Below, piece after piece: positions 36,031-44,723 of a stretch of DNA of 64,000 nt. The DNA is taken from positions 3,368,001 through 3,432,000 of the forward strand of contig NZ_OY776488.1 of NCBI RefSeq assembly GCF_963675635.1. Reading direction: 5' to 3'. The position numbers were made by a program, and so were the translations under genes. Position 1 is the first letter of the stretch; every line of letters begins with the position of its first letter. This DNA comes from an uncultured Pseudodesulfovibrio sp. Lineage in GTDB: Bacteria; Desulfobacterota; Desulfovibrionia; Desulfovibrionales; Desulfovibrionaceae. The notes beneath the pieces were generated by a model. It made no database searches and was not told the DNA's origin. It saw only the letters and a list, made by a program, of their open reading frames with translations.

Positions 36031-37242
36031 ATGCCGAATAGTACGCCCGTTGAAATACGCACACTCAAGGAATTCTATGATCTCATGGCAGCAACCAGGA
36101 CCGTGCGGTTCGGAGTTGTTGGTTCACTCTTGAATGACGAGATTGTTGGTGACGATGCCATCGTTTCGCTGCACCACGCGCTGGAGTCTTTGGAGGCTGT
36201 TCCTGAAGAGGAGGGCAAGAAGATTCTGGCACTGGACAGTTCGCGGTCTATTGCGCTCGACATGGAGTATGAAATCAATGAAATGCGTAAGGACATTTTC
36301 TATCTGGAGGAGGGCGAAGAGACTTTCCTGGAGTTCCTTTCGGATTTTCATCCCGGATTCGATGAATATGTCGAGGCCGGACATGAGATGCTCAAGGATC
36401 TGGATTTCAACTGTTTCATCACCGACAGAGACGGGACAATCAACAATTATTGTGCCCGATATCTGACATCAATCCAGTCAATATACAATTCTGTTTTCAT
36501 CACTCGTTTTGCGCAGAACAAGACTCGAAGACCAGTCATTCTGACTTCGGCTCCGCTCGATGGACTTGTTGAGATCAGCGTTAATCCTGAAAACGAGATA
36601 TATTATGCTGCTTCCAAGGGAAGAGAATGCATGGATTTGGAAGGACGTATCCGAAGGTTGCCGGTTTCCAGTGATAAACAGGAGGCCATAAATCGTCTCA
36701 ATGCGCGTTTGACGGAACTGACCAGTCAACCTGAATACGAGAAATTCACGTTCATCGGATCAGGGGTGCAGTTCAAGTTCGGCCAGTCCACGGTAGCCCG
36801 ACAGGATATTGGTACTTCGATTGATCCAGCTGAATCAGAGGCGTTTCTCAAGACCCTTGAGGCGCTGGTAGTCGAATTGGACCCGGAAGCGAAGAATTTC
36901 CGTATCGAAGACACCGGACTGGATGTGGAGGTTATTCTCACTGTGGAAACAGCCGATGATGGGCTCAAGGATTTCGACAAAGGGGACGGAGTGCGGTTCC
37001 TTAATACCGAACTCGACCTTCAGATGTTCCGGGGGCCGCATCTTGTTTGCGGAGATACTGGTTCGGATGTGCCCATGCTCGAAGCTGCTCTGGAGCTGAC
37101 TTCTGAAGTTCGGGCGATTTATGTCACGCAAAACGAGGAATTGGCAAAACGTGTAACCGGATTGACTGACGGTGCCTTGATTGTGCCTGAACCGGATATG
37201 CTGGTTACCATCCTGGGGTCTTTAAGCCCTCATAAGCGTTAA
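36031..37242 (+). CDS. HAD-superfamily phosphatase, trehalose-phosphatase-like
   Basis: 403 residues. The HAD motifs are split: FITDRDGTINNY (about 130-141, nucleophile Asp replaced in order as D-R-D) and GDTGSDVPMLEAA (about 345-357). The intervening cap resembles the TPP/sucrose-phosphatase/mannosyl-phosphoglycerate phosphatase group. An N-terminal ~120-residue extension has no recognised match. Given the GH65/PGM gene next door, it likely acts on a disaccharide phosphate such as trehalose-6-phosphate (inference). Confidence 0.65.
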   Translation: MPNSTPVEIRTLKEFYDLMAATRTVRFGVVGSLLNDEIVGDDAIVSLHHALESLEAVPEEEGKKILALDSSRSIALDMEYEINEMRKDIFYLEEGEETFLEFLSDFHPGFDEYVEAGHEMLKDLDFNCFITDRDGTINNYCARYLTSIQSIYNSVFITRFAQNKTRRPVILTSAPLDGLVEISVNPENEIYYAASKGRECMDLEGRIRRLPVSSDKQEAINRLNARLTELTSQPEYEKFTFIGSGVQFKFGQSTVARQDIGTSIDPAESEAFLKTLEALVVELDPEAKNFRIEDTGLDVEVILTVETADDGLKDFDKGDGVRFLNTELDLQMFRGPHLVCGDTGSDVPMLEAALELTSEVRAIYVTQNEELAKRVTGLTDGALIVPEPDMLVTILGSLSPHKR

Positions 37243-37268
37243 GAAACTCAGTTTTGAAGGAGCGATCC

Positions 37269-40200
37269 GTGTCTGCAATCACTCTTAAAGGCGTTGTATT
37301 CGATCTGGACGGGGTTATCACTCGAACGGCACGAATTCATGGCGAGGCGTGGGAAACTGCATTTAATGAATTTTTGAAACTCAATGCCGATGAAACCAGC
37401 ATTCCCTTTGAGCCGTTTGACCGGACCGGGGATTACAACGACTTTGTCGATGGCAAGCCCCGGTATGAAGGTGTGCTGAGTTTCCTTAAATCCCGCAATA
37501 TCCGACTGGCTCCCGGCAAGCCGGAGGATCCACCCAGTCTGGATTCCATATGCGGTATAGGCAATCGGAAAAACGAACTCTTTCAAAAAATTCTCAAGGA
37601 TCAAGGGCCGGATGTCTTTCAGACCTCTGTCGAACTTATTGAAGAACTTAAACGGCAGGGAGTTCGAGTGGGGCTTGCCACATCCAGTCGCAACGGCAGG
37701 CTGGTCCTTGAGCTCGCCGGGTTGGAACATGTCTTCGAAACGGTTGTGGACGGTGTGGTCTCAGCGGATCTCGGACTGAAGGGGAAGCCTGAGCCTGATA
37801 TCTTCGTGACTGCTGCCAGAAATATGGGGCTCAATCCCGGAGAATGTGTTGTCGTAGAGGATGCCATCTCCGGTGTGCAGGCCGGTTGCATGGGGAATTT
37901 CGGCATGACGCTGGGCGTGGCCCGCAATATTCAGGGGGAAATGCTCAAGCGGTTTGGGGCGGACTGGGTTGTGTCTGATCTCGGTGAAATTACCGTGGAA
38001 GACCTCATGGAATGGTTTGAGAGTGGAATGGCTACGGATGAGTGGTATCTCAACTATCATGGTTTTGATCCCGGTGATGAAAAGTTGCGCGAGACGCTGA
38101 CCGCTGTGGGTAATGGGTATCTCGGGACGCGAGGCGCTTATGAATGTGAGTGTTCATCCTATAATTTTTATCCCGGAACCTACATTTCCGGCATTTTCAA
38201 CAAAACACCGAGTGAAGTGCAGGGACGGGAAATATGGAATAATGATTTTGTCAACTGTCCAAACTGGTTGCCGGTTTCATTCAAAATCGGAGCCGGTGAG
38301 TTTGTCAGTCCGTTGTCGATGGAGATTTTGAGTTATGCCCATCGACTGAACATGCGTGAAGGCGTCATGGAGCGGCATCTGGTGGTGAAGGATCAGGTGG
38401 GACGGATTTCCCGTATTTCGTCGCGACGGGTGGCGTCCATGTCCGATCCGCATCTATTGGCGTTGCAGTTCGATTTCACACCGCTCAATTATTCAGCAAG
38501 AGTGACGTTCCGTTCGTCACTGGATGGTAATGTGAAGAATGACGGTGTGGCCAGATATTCCAGTCTGAACACCCTGCACCTGAACAGGGTGGCTGGTGGC
38601 AAGGCCGGTGATGGGATCTTTTTACATACCGAAACATCCCATTCACGATATCAGATCGTCATGGCCGCCAAGTCGAGAATCATGGAAGATGGCAAACTCT
38701 TGAGCATTCGTAAGGATGTTCTTCAGGAGCGCTCCAACATTTCTGAGGAAATGCAGGTGTTTGTTCATGAGAATCACAGGTATTCTCTGGAAAAATTCGT
38801 CTATGTGCGGACATCGCTTGATCGTGACCCCGGTAATCTCAAGGAAATGTGTCTCGATGGGCTGAAGAGTGTCAAAACCTTCAAGGGCGTCTTCGGACCT
38901 CATGCAAAGAGCTGGAAGGCTTTGTGGCAGAAGTCCGACGTTCGTGTGACCGGTGATCGGTTCGTTCAACGTGTGCTCAGGTTACACATTTACCATCTTT
39001 TGGTCACCGCCAGTCCTCACAACGTGAACCGTGACGCGGGTATGCCAGCGCGTGGACTGCATGGCGAAGCATACCGAGGTCATATTTTCTGGGACGAAGT
39101 ATATATTCAGCCGTTCTATGATGCCAATTTCCCGGAGATCTCCAGGGCATTACTCATGTATCGTTACAACAGGCTTGATGCGGCTCGAGACTATGCGAAG
39201 GAAAACGGATATATCGGAGCCATGTATCCTTGGCAGACAGCGGATGACGGGTCCGAGGAGACACAAGAGGTTCATTATAATCCCGAGTCAAAGGATTGGG
39301 GGCCGGATCTCTCCAGAAGGCAGCGACATGTCTCCATAGCCGTGTTCGTGAACACATGGCGATATGTGTCCTGCACGGGTGATCAGCGATTTCTGCTGGA
39401 TTACGGTGCGGAAATGATGCTCGACATTGCACGCTTTTGGGGTGGTATCGCCTCGTACGACGAAAGCACTGACAAGTACCATATTGAAGGGGTCATGGGT
39501 CCTGACGAGTTCCATGAGTCGTTGCCGGGAAGCGATGAACCCGGTGTGCGGGACAACGCGTATACTAACATAATGGTCGTTTGGCTTTTGGAAAAATCTC
39601 TCGATATTCTTGATAAATTGCCGCCTGCGGTTCTGGGGAAACTGATTGCCAAAATTGGTCTGACTGATGATGAGGTCGTCAAGTGGCGAGCCATGACCAC
39701 TCGACTCAATGTCATCTTGACCGAGGATGGCATTATCAGTCAGTTCGATGGGTATATGGCACTGGATGAATTGGATTGGGAAAGCTACCGCAAGCGTTTC
39801 TACTCTATCCATCGCATGGATCGCATCCTCAAGGCAGAAGGGGACAGCCCCGATCATTACAAGGTTGCCAAGCAGGCTGACACGCTTATGACATGGTACA
39901 TCCTTGAACCGGAGGAAGTGGCCCGCATTCTCAGGCAACTTGGGCATAGCGTGGATGATCCTCTCAAGCTGCTCAAGGACAATTATGATTTTTACGAACA
40001 GCGGACCAGTCATGGCTCCACTCTTTCAAAAGTCGTCCATGCGGTTATTTCTCGCTATATCTATTCTAGTGAAATATCATGGGATTGGTTCATGGAGGCA
40101 ATGGAAAGTGATATTCGTGACACACAGGGCGGCACCACGGTTGAGGGGGTACATACCGGCGTTATGGCCGGAACGTTGGAAGTGCTCAAACAGGATTTTG

Positions 40201-40436
40201 CAGGACTGAACATATCTTCTTCACCCATGCGAGTAGACCCTGACTTGCCGCCTCATTGGGGTGAAATGCGTTTCAGCTTTATCTGGCGGTCGATTTGGTT
40301 CGACCTTGTAATCGAATCGGATCGTGTGAACATGACTGCATATCACACGGGAGACAAAGTTGTTCCTGTTGAGATATTTGGAAAAATATACGAACTCAAG
40401 CCAGGAATGACTGTACAGGCCGATAAAGGTCGATAG
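37269..40436 (+). CDS. Beta-phosphoglucomutase / GH65 disaccharide phosphorylase fusion
   Basis: 1055 residues from GTG at 37269, chosen because AAGGAG lies 6 nt upstream; an in-frame TTG at 37254 is less likely. The N-terminal ~245 residues are a HAD beta-phosphoglucomutase (VVFDLDGVITR, D12/D14; later VVVEDAISGVQAG). The rest is glycoside hydrolase family 65 (ETLTAVGNGYLGTRGA, then GPDEFHE with the catalytic acid E747). GH65 enzymes phosphorolyse trehalose, kojibiose, maltose or nigerose to beta-glucose-1-P, which the mutase turns into glucose-6-P; the fusion channels this. Which disaccharide is used cannot be told. Confidence 0.88.
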   Translation: MSAITLKGVVFDLDGVITRTARIHGEAWETAFNEFLKLNADETSIPFEPFDRTGDYNDFVDGKPRYEGVLSFLKSRNIRLAPGKPEDPPSLDSICGIGNRKNELFQKILKDQGPDVFQTSVELIEELKRQGVRVGLATSSRNGRLVLELAGLEHVFETVVDGVVSADLGLKGKPEPDIFVTAARNMGLNPGECVVVEDAISGVQAGCMGNFGMTLGVARNIQGEMLKRFGADWVVSDLGEITVEDLMEWFESGMATDEWYLNYHGFDPGDEKLRETLTAVGNGYLGTRGAYECECSSYNFYPGTYISGIFNKTPSEVQGREIWNNDFVNCPNWLPVSFKIGAGEFVSPLSMEILSYAHRLNMREGVMERHLVVKDQVGRISRISSRRVASMSDPHLLALQFDFTPLNYSARVTFRSSLDGNVKNDGVARYSSLNTLHLNRVAGGKAGDGIFLHTETSHSRYQIVMAAKSRIMEDGKLLSIRKDVLQERSNISEEMQVFVHENHRYSLEKFVYVRTSLDRDPGNLKEMCLDGLKSVKTFKGVFGPHAKSWKALWQKSDVRVTGDRFVQRVLRLHIYHLLVTASPHNVNRDAGMPARGLHGEAYRGHIFWDEVYIQPFYDANFPEISRALLMYRYNRLDAARDYAKENGYIGAMYPWQTADDGSEETQEVHYNPESKDWGPDLSRRQRHVSIAVFVNTWRYVSCTGDQRFLLDYGAEMMLDIARFWGGIASYDESTDKYHIEGVMGPDEFHESLPGSDEPGVRDNAYTNIMVVWLLEKSLDILDKLPPAVLGKLIAKIGLTDDEVVKWRAMTTRLNVILTEDGIISQFDGYMALDELDWESYRKRFYSIHRMDRILKAEGDSPDHYKVAKQADTLMTWYILEPEEVARILRQLGHSVDDPLKLLKDNYDFYEQRTSHGSTLSKVVHAVISRYIYSSEISWDWFMEAMESDIRDTQGGTTVEGVHTGVMAGTLEVLKQDFAGLNISSSPMRVDPDLPPHWGEMRFSFIWRSIWFDLVIESDRVNMTAYHTGDKVVPVEIFGKIYELKPGMTVQADKGR

Positions 40437-40455
40437 TCATGGCAACAGAATTCAT

Positions 40456-40486
40456 GGAGCCCGCCGAACGGCGGGTTCCTTTTTTA
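40456..40486 (+). terminator. Rho-independent terminator of the sugar operon
   Basis: GGAGCCCGCCG-AA-CGGCGGGTTCC followed by T6. Confidence 0.9.
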
Positions 40487-40600
40487 TGGAGCGGGTTCTC
40501 CAGATTGCCATACTAATAAGCTTGCATCCTGAAGGGAAGGAAGGTACTCAATCGCCCGCGCCGAAATTTTTTTCGGCAATTCTTTTTCTCAGGAGTTTTC

Positions 40601-41698
40601 ATGTCACTCAGCATCGGTATCGTCGGTTTGCCCAATGTCGGCAAATCCACCCTGTTCAATGCACTCACCAAGGCTCAGAATGCCGAAAGCGCAAACTATG
40701 CCTTTTGTACCATCGAGCCGAACAAGGCCGTGGTTCCGGTTCCGGACAGTCGCCTTGATGTCCTGTCCGAACTTGTCAAGCCGCAACGGGTCCAGAACTC
40801 CACTGTGGATTTTTGGGATATCGCGGGGTTGGTGTCTGGAGCCAGCAAGGGCGAGGGCCTCGGTAACAAGTTCCTCGGCAATATTCGAGAGACGCAGGCA
40901 ATTTTGCATGTTGTCCGCTGTTTTGACAATGACGACGTCATCCATGTGTCCAATTCCGTTGATCCTTTGCGTGACATTGAGGTGATTGATACTGAGCTGA
41001 TTCTGGCTGATATCCAGGTGTTGGAAAGCCGGACCGAACGCATGGAAAAACAACTCAAGGGTGACAAGACCCTGGCTCCGAAGATTGAAGTTGCCAAAAA
41101 GTTGCTTGCCCACATGGACGAAGGAAAGCCTGTCAGCACCTTTGATGGCGAAGGCAAAGCTTTGGACGAACTGTTGGCTGAACTGAGACTCATCACGGCC
41201 AAGAATGTTATTTATTGCGCGAATGTCGATGAAGAGGGTGTTGCCGAGGATAACGCCTACGTTCAATCCGTCCGTGCATTGGCTGAAGAGCGCGGGGCTG
41301 AGTTCGTGAAGATTTCAGCCAAGATGGAGGAAGAACTGGTCGGTCTTGAAGATGAAGACTATCAGGAATTCCTTGAGTCCTACGGCATCGAGGAGTCCGG
41401 CCTACACCAGATCATCCGTACCGGATTTCATTCTCTCGGGCTGATCAGTTATTTTACGGCTGGTGTAAAAGAAGTTCGTGCGTGGACCATCCATGACGGC
41501 GACAAGGCTCCGCAGGCCGCCGGGGTTATCCATACCGATTTTGAGCGGGGCTTCATTCGCGCCGAAATTATCAGTTACGATCATTTTGTTCAGTACGGTT
41601 CCGAGGCCAAGTGCCGGGGTGAAGGTGTACTGCGTGTGGAAGGCAAGGAATATGTCATGAAGGACGGAGATGTGACGCATTTCCTATTCAACGTATAA
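40601..41698 (+). CDS. ychF: Redox-regulated ATPase YchF (OLA1-type)
   Basis: 365 residues. G1 motif GLPNVGKST, PNKAVVPVPD switch, and DIAGLVSGASKGEGLGN G3 region, followed by a helical insertion and the C-terminal TGS domain (about 280-364) with DYQEFLESYGIEESGL and CRGEGVLRVEGKEYVMKDGD. Conserved P-loop ATPase associated with ribosomes and stress. Monocistronic with a GNRA-looped terminator. Confidence 0.97.
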   Translation: MSLSIGIVGLPNVGKSTLFNALTKAQNAESANYAFCTIEPNKAVVPVPDSRLDVLSELVKPQRVQNSTVDFWDIAGLVSGASKGEGLGNKFLGNIRETQAILHVVRCFDNDDVIHVSNSVDPLRDIEVIDTELILADIQVLESRTERMEKQLKGDKTLAPKIEVAKKLLAHMDEGKPVSTFDGEGKALDELLAELRLITAKNVIYCANVDEEGVAEDNAYVQSVRALAEERGAEFVKISAKMEEELVGLEDEDYQEFLESYGIEESGLHQIIRTGFHSLGLISYFTAGVKEVRAWTIHDGDKAPQAAGVIHTDFERGFIRAEIISYDHFVQYGSEAKCRGEGVLRVEGKEYVMKDGDVTHFLFNV

Positions 41699-41731
41699 GA
41701 AATCCCCTATCTGCTTTCTATTAGATACTTT

Positions 41732-41766
41732 AGGCCTCATCGGAAACGATGGGGCCTTGTCCTTTT
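41732..41766 (+). terminator. Rho-independent terminator of ychF
   Basis: AGGCCTCATCG-GAAA-CGATGGGGCCT hairpin with a GNRA tetraloop, then TTGTCCTTTT. Confidence 0.88.
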
Positions 41767-41850
41767 AAATTACAACAGTTTTATAATGGTAGAGTCTTCA
41801 TTCCCTTGTTAACGTACTATGGGTGACTGTAGTAAAAAAAGGTTGAATTG

Positions 41851-42630
41851 ATGGGTAACTCGTTCATTCGGAATTCATTGTGTGCCATGTTTTTTTTGTT
41901 GATGGCCTATATCCCAGCCCATGCCGGGCAACAACTCGTTGTGGGCGTTGATGATCGTGATTGGTCTGGGCATTATCAATGGGTGAATGGCGAATTGATT
42001 GGAATTGATGCGGACATTATTCGTGGTGTTGCGAAGAATCTTGATTACGAAGTTGTTTTCAAGTCTCTTCCCTGGGCGCGGCTTCTTGCCATGGGCGAAG
42101 ATAAAACCATTGATATCATCCTTGATCTGGCTCCGACGGCGCAAAGGGAAAAGTACCTTTACTATGTTGAGACACCTATTTCTGTGGAAGCAACGGTTTT
42201 TTGGGTAAAAAAAGGCAGTTCGTTCCACTATTCTGGAAAGTTCGATCCCAACATGCGACTCGGCTTGATCTACGCGTCAGACTGGAGTGATCGATTTACG
42301 CGGGAGGGGACTCCGACCGTAGAGGTCTTTCATTCGTACAAGGCAGCTTTCAGTAGTTTGATTGAAGGCAGAATCGATGCGTTCGGAGGGTATCTTTTGC
42401 CCACGCAGGATCAGGTTCGTCAACTGGGTATTGTTGATGAGGTTGAGCCTTCCTTGCCCATACTTTATGGGTTGCCCTACTATATTGCGTTTACCGATAA
42501 AGAGATGCATGGAAAACTGGCTCAGAAATTTTCTGACGCACTGAGGTTTTTTTATGAAAGTGCTGAGTATAAGAAGCTATTGATATGGCATGACGGCGTT
42601 GATATGCGACCGTTTTTGCATTCAAAATAA
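41851..42630 (+). CDS. Periplasmic solute-binding protein, family 3
   Basis: 259 residues from the ATG at 41851 (AAAGG 8 nt upstream; an in-frame TTG just before). Signal peptide about 1-25 (ending AHA|GQQ). IGIDADIIRGVAKNL and VVFKSLPWARLLAMGEDKTIDIILDLAPT are SBP_bac_3 patterns, with an aromatic WARLL instead of the usual amino-acid-binding Arg region, as in the many orphan family-3 proteins in this window. No permease nearby; it may feed a sensor. Confidence 0.8.
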   Translation: MGNSFIRNSLCAMFFLLMAYIPAHAGQQLVVGVDDRDWSGHYQWVNGELIGIDADIIRGVAKNLDYEVVFKSLPWARLLAMGEDKTIDIILDLAPTAQREKYLYYVETPISVEATVFWVKKGSSFHYSGKFDPNMRLGLIYASDWSDRFTREGTPTVEVFHSYKAAFSSLIEGRIDAFGGYLLPTQDQVRQLGIVDEVEPSLPILYGLPYYIAFTDKEMHGKLAQKFSDALRFFYESAEYKKLLIWHDGVDMRPFLHSK

Positions 42631-42722
42631 AGTGTGGTCAGTGGTATTATGCGTCGCATATCCGACATGCACCTATTCGCACATCCTTCAAAATAGATCA
42701 GACCTGACGTGATTTCCCATAA

Positions 42723-42760
42723 AAAAAGCCCATATTGGTAAACCAATATGGGCTTTTTCT
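42723..42760. terminator. Bidirectional terminator between convergent genes
   Basis: AAAAAGCCCATATTGG-TAAA-CCAATATGGGCTTTTT, perfect 16-bp stem with T tracts on both strands. Confidence 0.95.
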
Positions 42761-42776
42761 GTTGAATAATGTGTGG

Positions 42777-44042
42777 CTAGTCGTCGAAATCGCCTTCCGG
42801 GCCTTTGTCGGTCTCCATTGCGGCGGCCATGGACTTGATCTTTTCTTCGGTCCAGTTGGCAGGATCTTCGAACCGTTCCGCCTTGGGACCAAGGTCATAT
42901 GAACCGGCTTCGAGGATAATGTCATAGGCGAGAGGCGCTGTATCCTTTGCATTGAAGACGTTGACCAGCAGGTCGTAAACGAATTCTTCCACACCGTCGG
43001 CCATGCGCTGGCGAATTGCTTGGCTCTGGCCCTGCCAACGACGTTCGAACACGAGGTTGAGCTTTTTGTAATTGCCGCCGGTGATGCCGTTTGCATCGGC
43101 GTAGGTAACCATCTCATCCCACAATGCGTCATCAACACCAGTTCCCGGTACTTTGGCAAAATGATCACCATCCATGATGGCATTGCCGAAGTCGTTGACC
43201 TTGACTCCCCAGCCGATCATCTGGAGTGCTGTGGCGACATTGGCCTTGGTAGTGGCTGTCCGTGCGGCGATTTCACGCAGACGGGCAGAGTCGTTGCCGG
43301 ATGTACCGTGCTGTGCACCGGAAGTGCCATACGGCTTGAGAGCTTCATGAATTTGAGCCGTCAGGTCGACCTGGATGCCTTCGCCGGAGGCTTCGATGCC
43401 GTGAGTGGTGCCGTTGTTGAGGGCGATCCAGTCCGGGCACAGGTTATGAGCGTTGAGCCCCTGACACAGAAATTTGGCTTCCACCGGGCTGGACAGGCCG
43501 AATTCTCCCTTGATCTCGCCGATCTCGGTTTCGTAGCCAGCCCAGGAAGGGATAGCGGACGCAACTGCGAGGTTGGCCAGAAGGTTGAGGTCGTCAGTCA
43601 TGTGTGAGGCATCAATGGCAATGGAGGTGACACCTGCGTCGAACAGGGATGGAATCTCTGCTTTGGCTTCAGCTACTCCATCCCATGATTTGATGAAATA
43701 ATGGTCAGCGTGTACTGCCACCGGGACGGTGATGCCGAGCTTATTGCAGAGATAGTCAACCCTGCGAGCAATGTTCCACAGGGTGGTGGGACAGTAAGTG
43801 GCTTCGGAACGTGCGATTTCGATGATAATGGCGGCGTTGGCACGCTGGGCTGCTTTGAGAGCGCCTTCGATGATGAAAATGTTGCGGCCATTAGCTGCGA
43901 TGGTCATGGCGCCGCCTTTGGCTGTCATGGCGCGGTCAATGACCTTGCCGCTGACAAGCAGAGCCTTGGAACCTGGGAAATTTTGGACGACGTTCGGCGG
44001 ACGACCGACGGCGAGTGCTTTTTTGAAAGTATCCTGGGACAT
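42777..44042 (-). CDS. Class II fructose-bisphosphate aldolase family protein
   Basis: 421 residues from the ATG at 44042, preceded by AAGGAGG; an ATG 30 nt upstream lacks a site. Zn/phosphate motifs: PVAVHADHYFIKSW (zinc His), SIAIDASHM, GYETEIGEIKGEFG, NNGTTHG and QHGTSGN. Longer than the classic 280-360 residues, with a C-terminal extension (about 330-421) found in a deltaproteobacterial-type long subgroup. Likely cleaves or makes fructose-1,6-bisphosphate in glycolysis/gluconeogenesis. Confidence 0.85.
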   Translation of the reverse strand: MSQDTFKKALAVGRPPNVVQNFPGSKALLVSGKVIDRAMTAKGGAMTIAANGRNIFIIEGALKAAQRANAAIIIEIARSEATYCPTTLWNIARRVDYLCNKLGITVPVAVHADHYFIKSWDGVAEAKAEIPSLFDAGVTSIAIDASHMTDDLNLLANLAVASAIPSWAGYETEIGEIKGEFGLSSPVEAKFLCQGLNAHNLCPDWIALNNGTTHGIEASGEGIQVDLTAQIHEALKPYGTSGAQHGTSGNDSARLREIAARTATTKANVATALQMIGWGVKVNDFGNAIMDGDHFAKVPGTGVDDALWDEMVTYADANGITGGNYKKLNLVFERRWQGQSQAIRQRMADGVEEFVYDLLVNVFNAKDTAPLAYDIILEAGSYDLGPKAERFEDPANWTEEKIKSMAAAMETDKGPEGDFDD

Positions 44043-44148
44043 GCCCTTCCTCCTTGGAGCGTTTGAGTGCAACAGCCAGTAGAAACCAAACGTTTCATAA
44101 AGTCAAAATGAAACGGCAAGTTGTGATTGGAGAATTCAATGCCTATAC

Positions 44149-44173
44149 CCGGGATGCGTGTGGCATCCCGGGA
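44149..44173. repeat. Perfect hairpin upstream of aldolase gene
   Basis: CCCGGGATGC-GTGTG-GCATCCCGGG, 10-bp perfect stem lying between the CII-like gene and the aldolase on the minus strand. No U tail, so not a classic terminator; perhaps an mRNA-processing or stability hairpin. Confidence 0.55.
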
Positions 44174-44199
44174 CGCTCGGCATGGGACGTGCCGGGTCG

Positions 44200-44505
44200 C
44201 TACATAGTGGCTTCCCGACCTCGTATAAGGTTGGTTGACCGGGGCTTGCCCGTTTTCACACCTTCAACAGGCATGAGCGTGTACCCCATTTCCCGGGCCA
44301 TGAATTCGAGGATGGCAACGTTGTGCGTCACCTTCACGATCTCGAACATGGTCTCAGCACCAAGTTTGGCGTGGGTGTCAAATGGATTGAGCTCACGAAG
44401 CAGTGTCGAATACGGCTTCCTGATAACACGGGACACCTCTTTGGCCGGGATGCGTCCCTCCAGGACTATGTCCTGCATTTTCTTGGTCAGATTCTTTTCA
44501 AACAT
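44200..44505 (-). CDS. Phage-CII-like (Phage_CP76) regulator, paralogue 1
   Basis: 101 residues. MFEKNLTKKMQDIVLEGRIP, then KPYSTLLRELNPFDTHAKLGAETM: a helix-turn-helix protein of the phage regulatory CII/CP76 type. It closely resembles the protein at 51500-51748 (shared KPYSTL, REINPF/RELNPF, AKLGAET, KVTH). The C-terminal 20 residues after GYTLMPVEG are not shared. A run of eight G just before the ATG forms the ribosome site. No prophage nearby; likely a domesticated chromosomal regulator. Confidence 0.78.
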   Translation of the reverse strand: MFEKNLTKKMQDIVLEGRIPAKEVSRVIRKPYSTLLRELNPFDTHAKLGAETMFEIVKVTHNVAILEFMAREMGYTLMPVEGVKTGKPRSTNLIRGREATM

Positions 44506-44656
44506 GTTTTACCCCCCCCACATGTTGAATTTTTTGGCCTTGTGGTGAAAGTTACTCTTTTTTTACTTTTTGTGCCAACGAAAATTAAAAAAAGGGGTAA
44601 GTTTTTTCAAAAACGAGATGTATGGGGAGGCTTTCTATTGAAACCGCAACACGTTA

Positions 44657-44697
44657 CCCCTCACACCTCTATATCGTATAGTGGCGTGAGGGGTTTT
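44657..44697 (+). terminator. Strong hairpin 150 bp upstream of CII-like gene
   Basis: CCCCTCAC (44657-44664) / GTGAGGGG, with an inner CTCTATA-TCG-TATAGTG stem, followed by four T on the plus strand only. It lies in 44506-44723, between two minus-strand genes, 27 nt after the stop of the PP2C gene upstream; function unclear. The rest of this gap shows no gene. Confidence 0.55.
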
Positions 44698-44723
44698 ATG
44701 CCTTTGGGGTGTTGTTTAGGTTT

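Noticed and set aside
44560-44600. TGGCAC-like sequence upstream of CII paralogue 1 as a sigma-54 promoter
   Set aside because: The -24 half is present (TTGGCAC) but the -12 TTGC element is missing at the required spacing.
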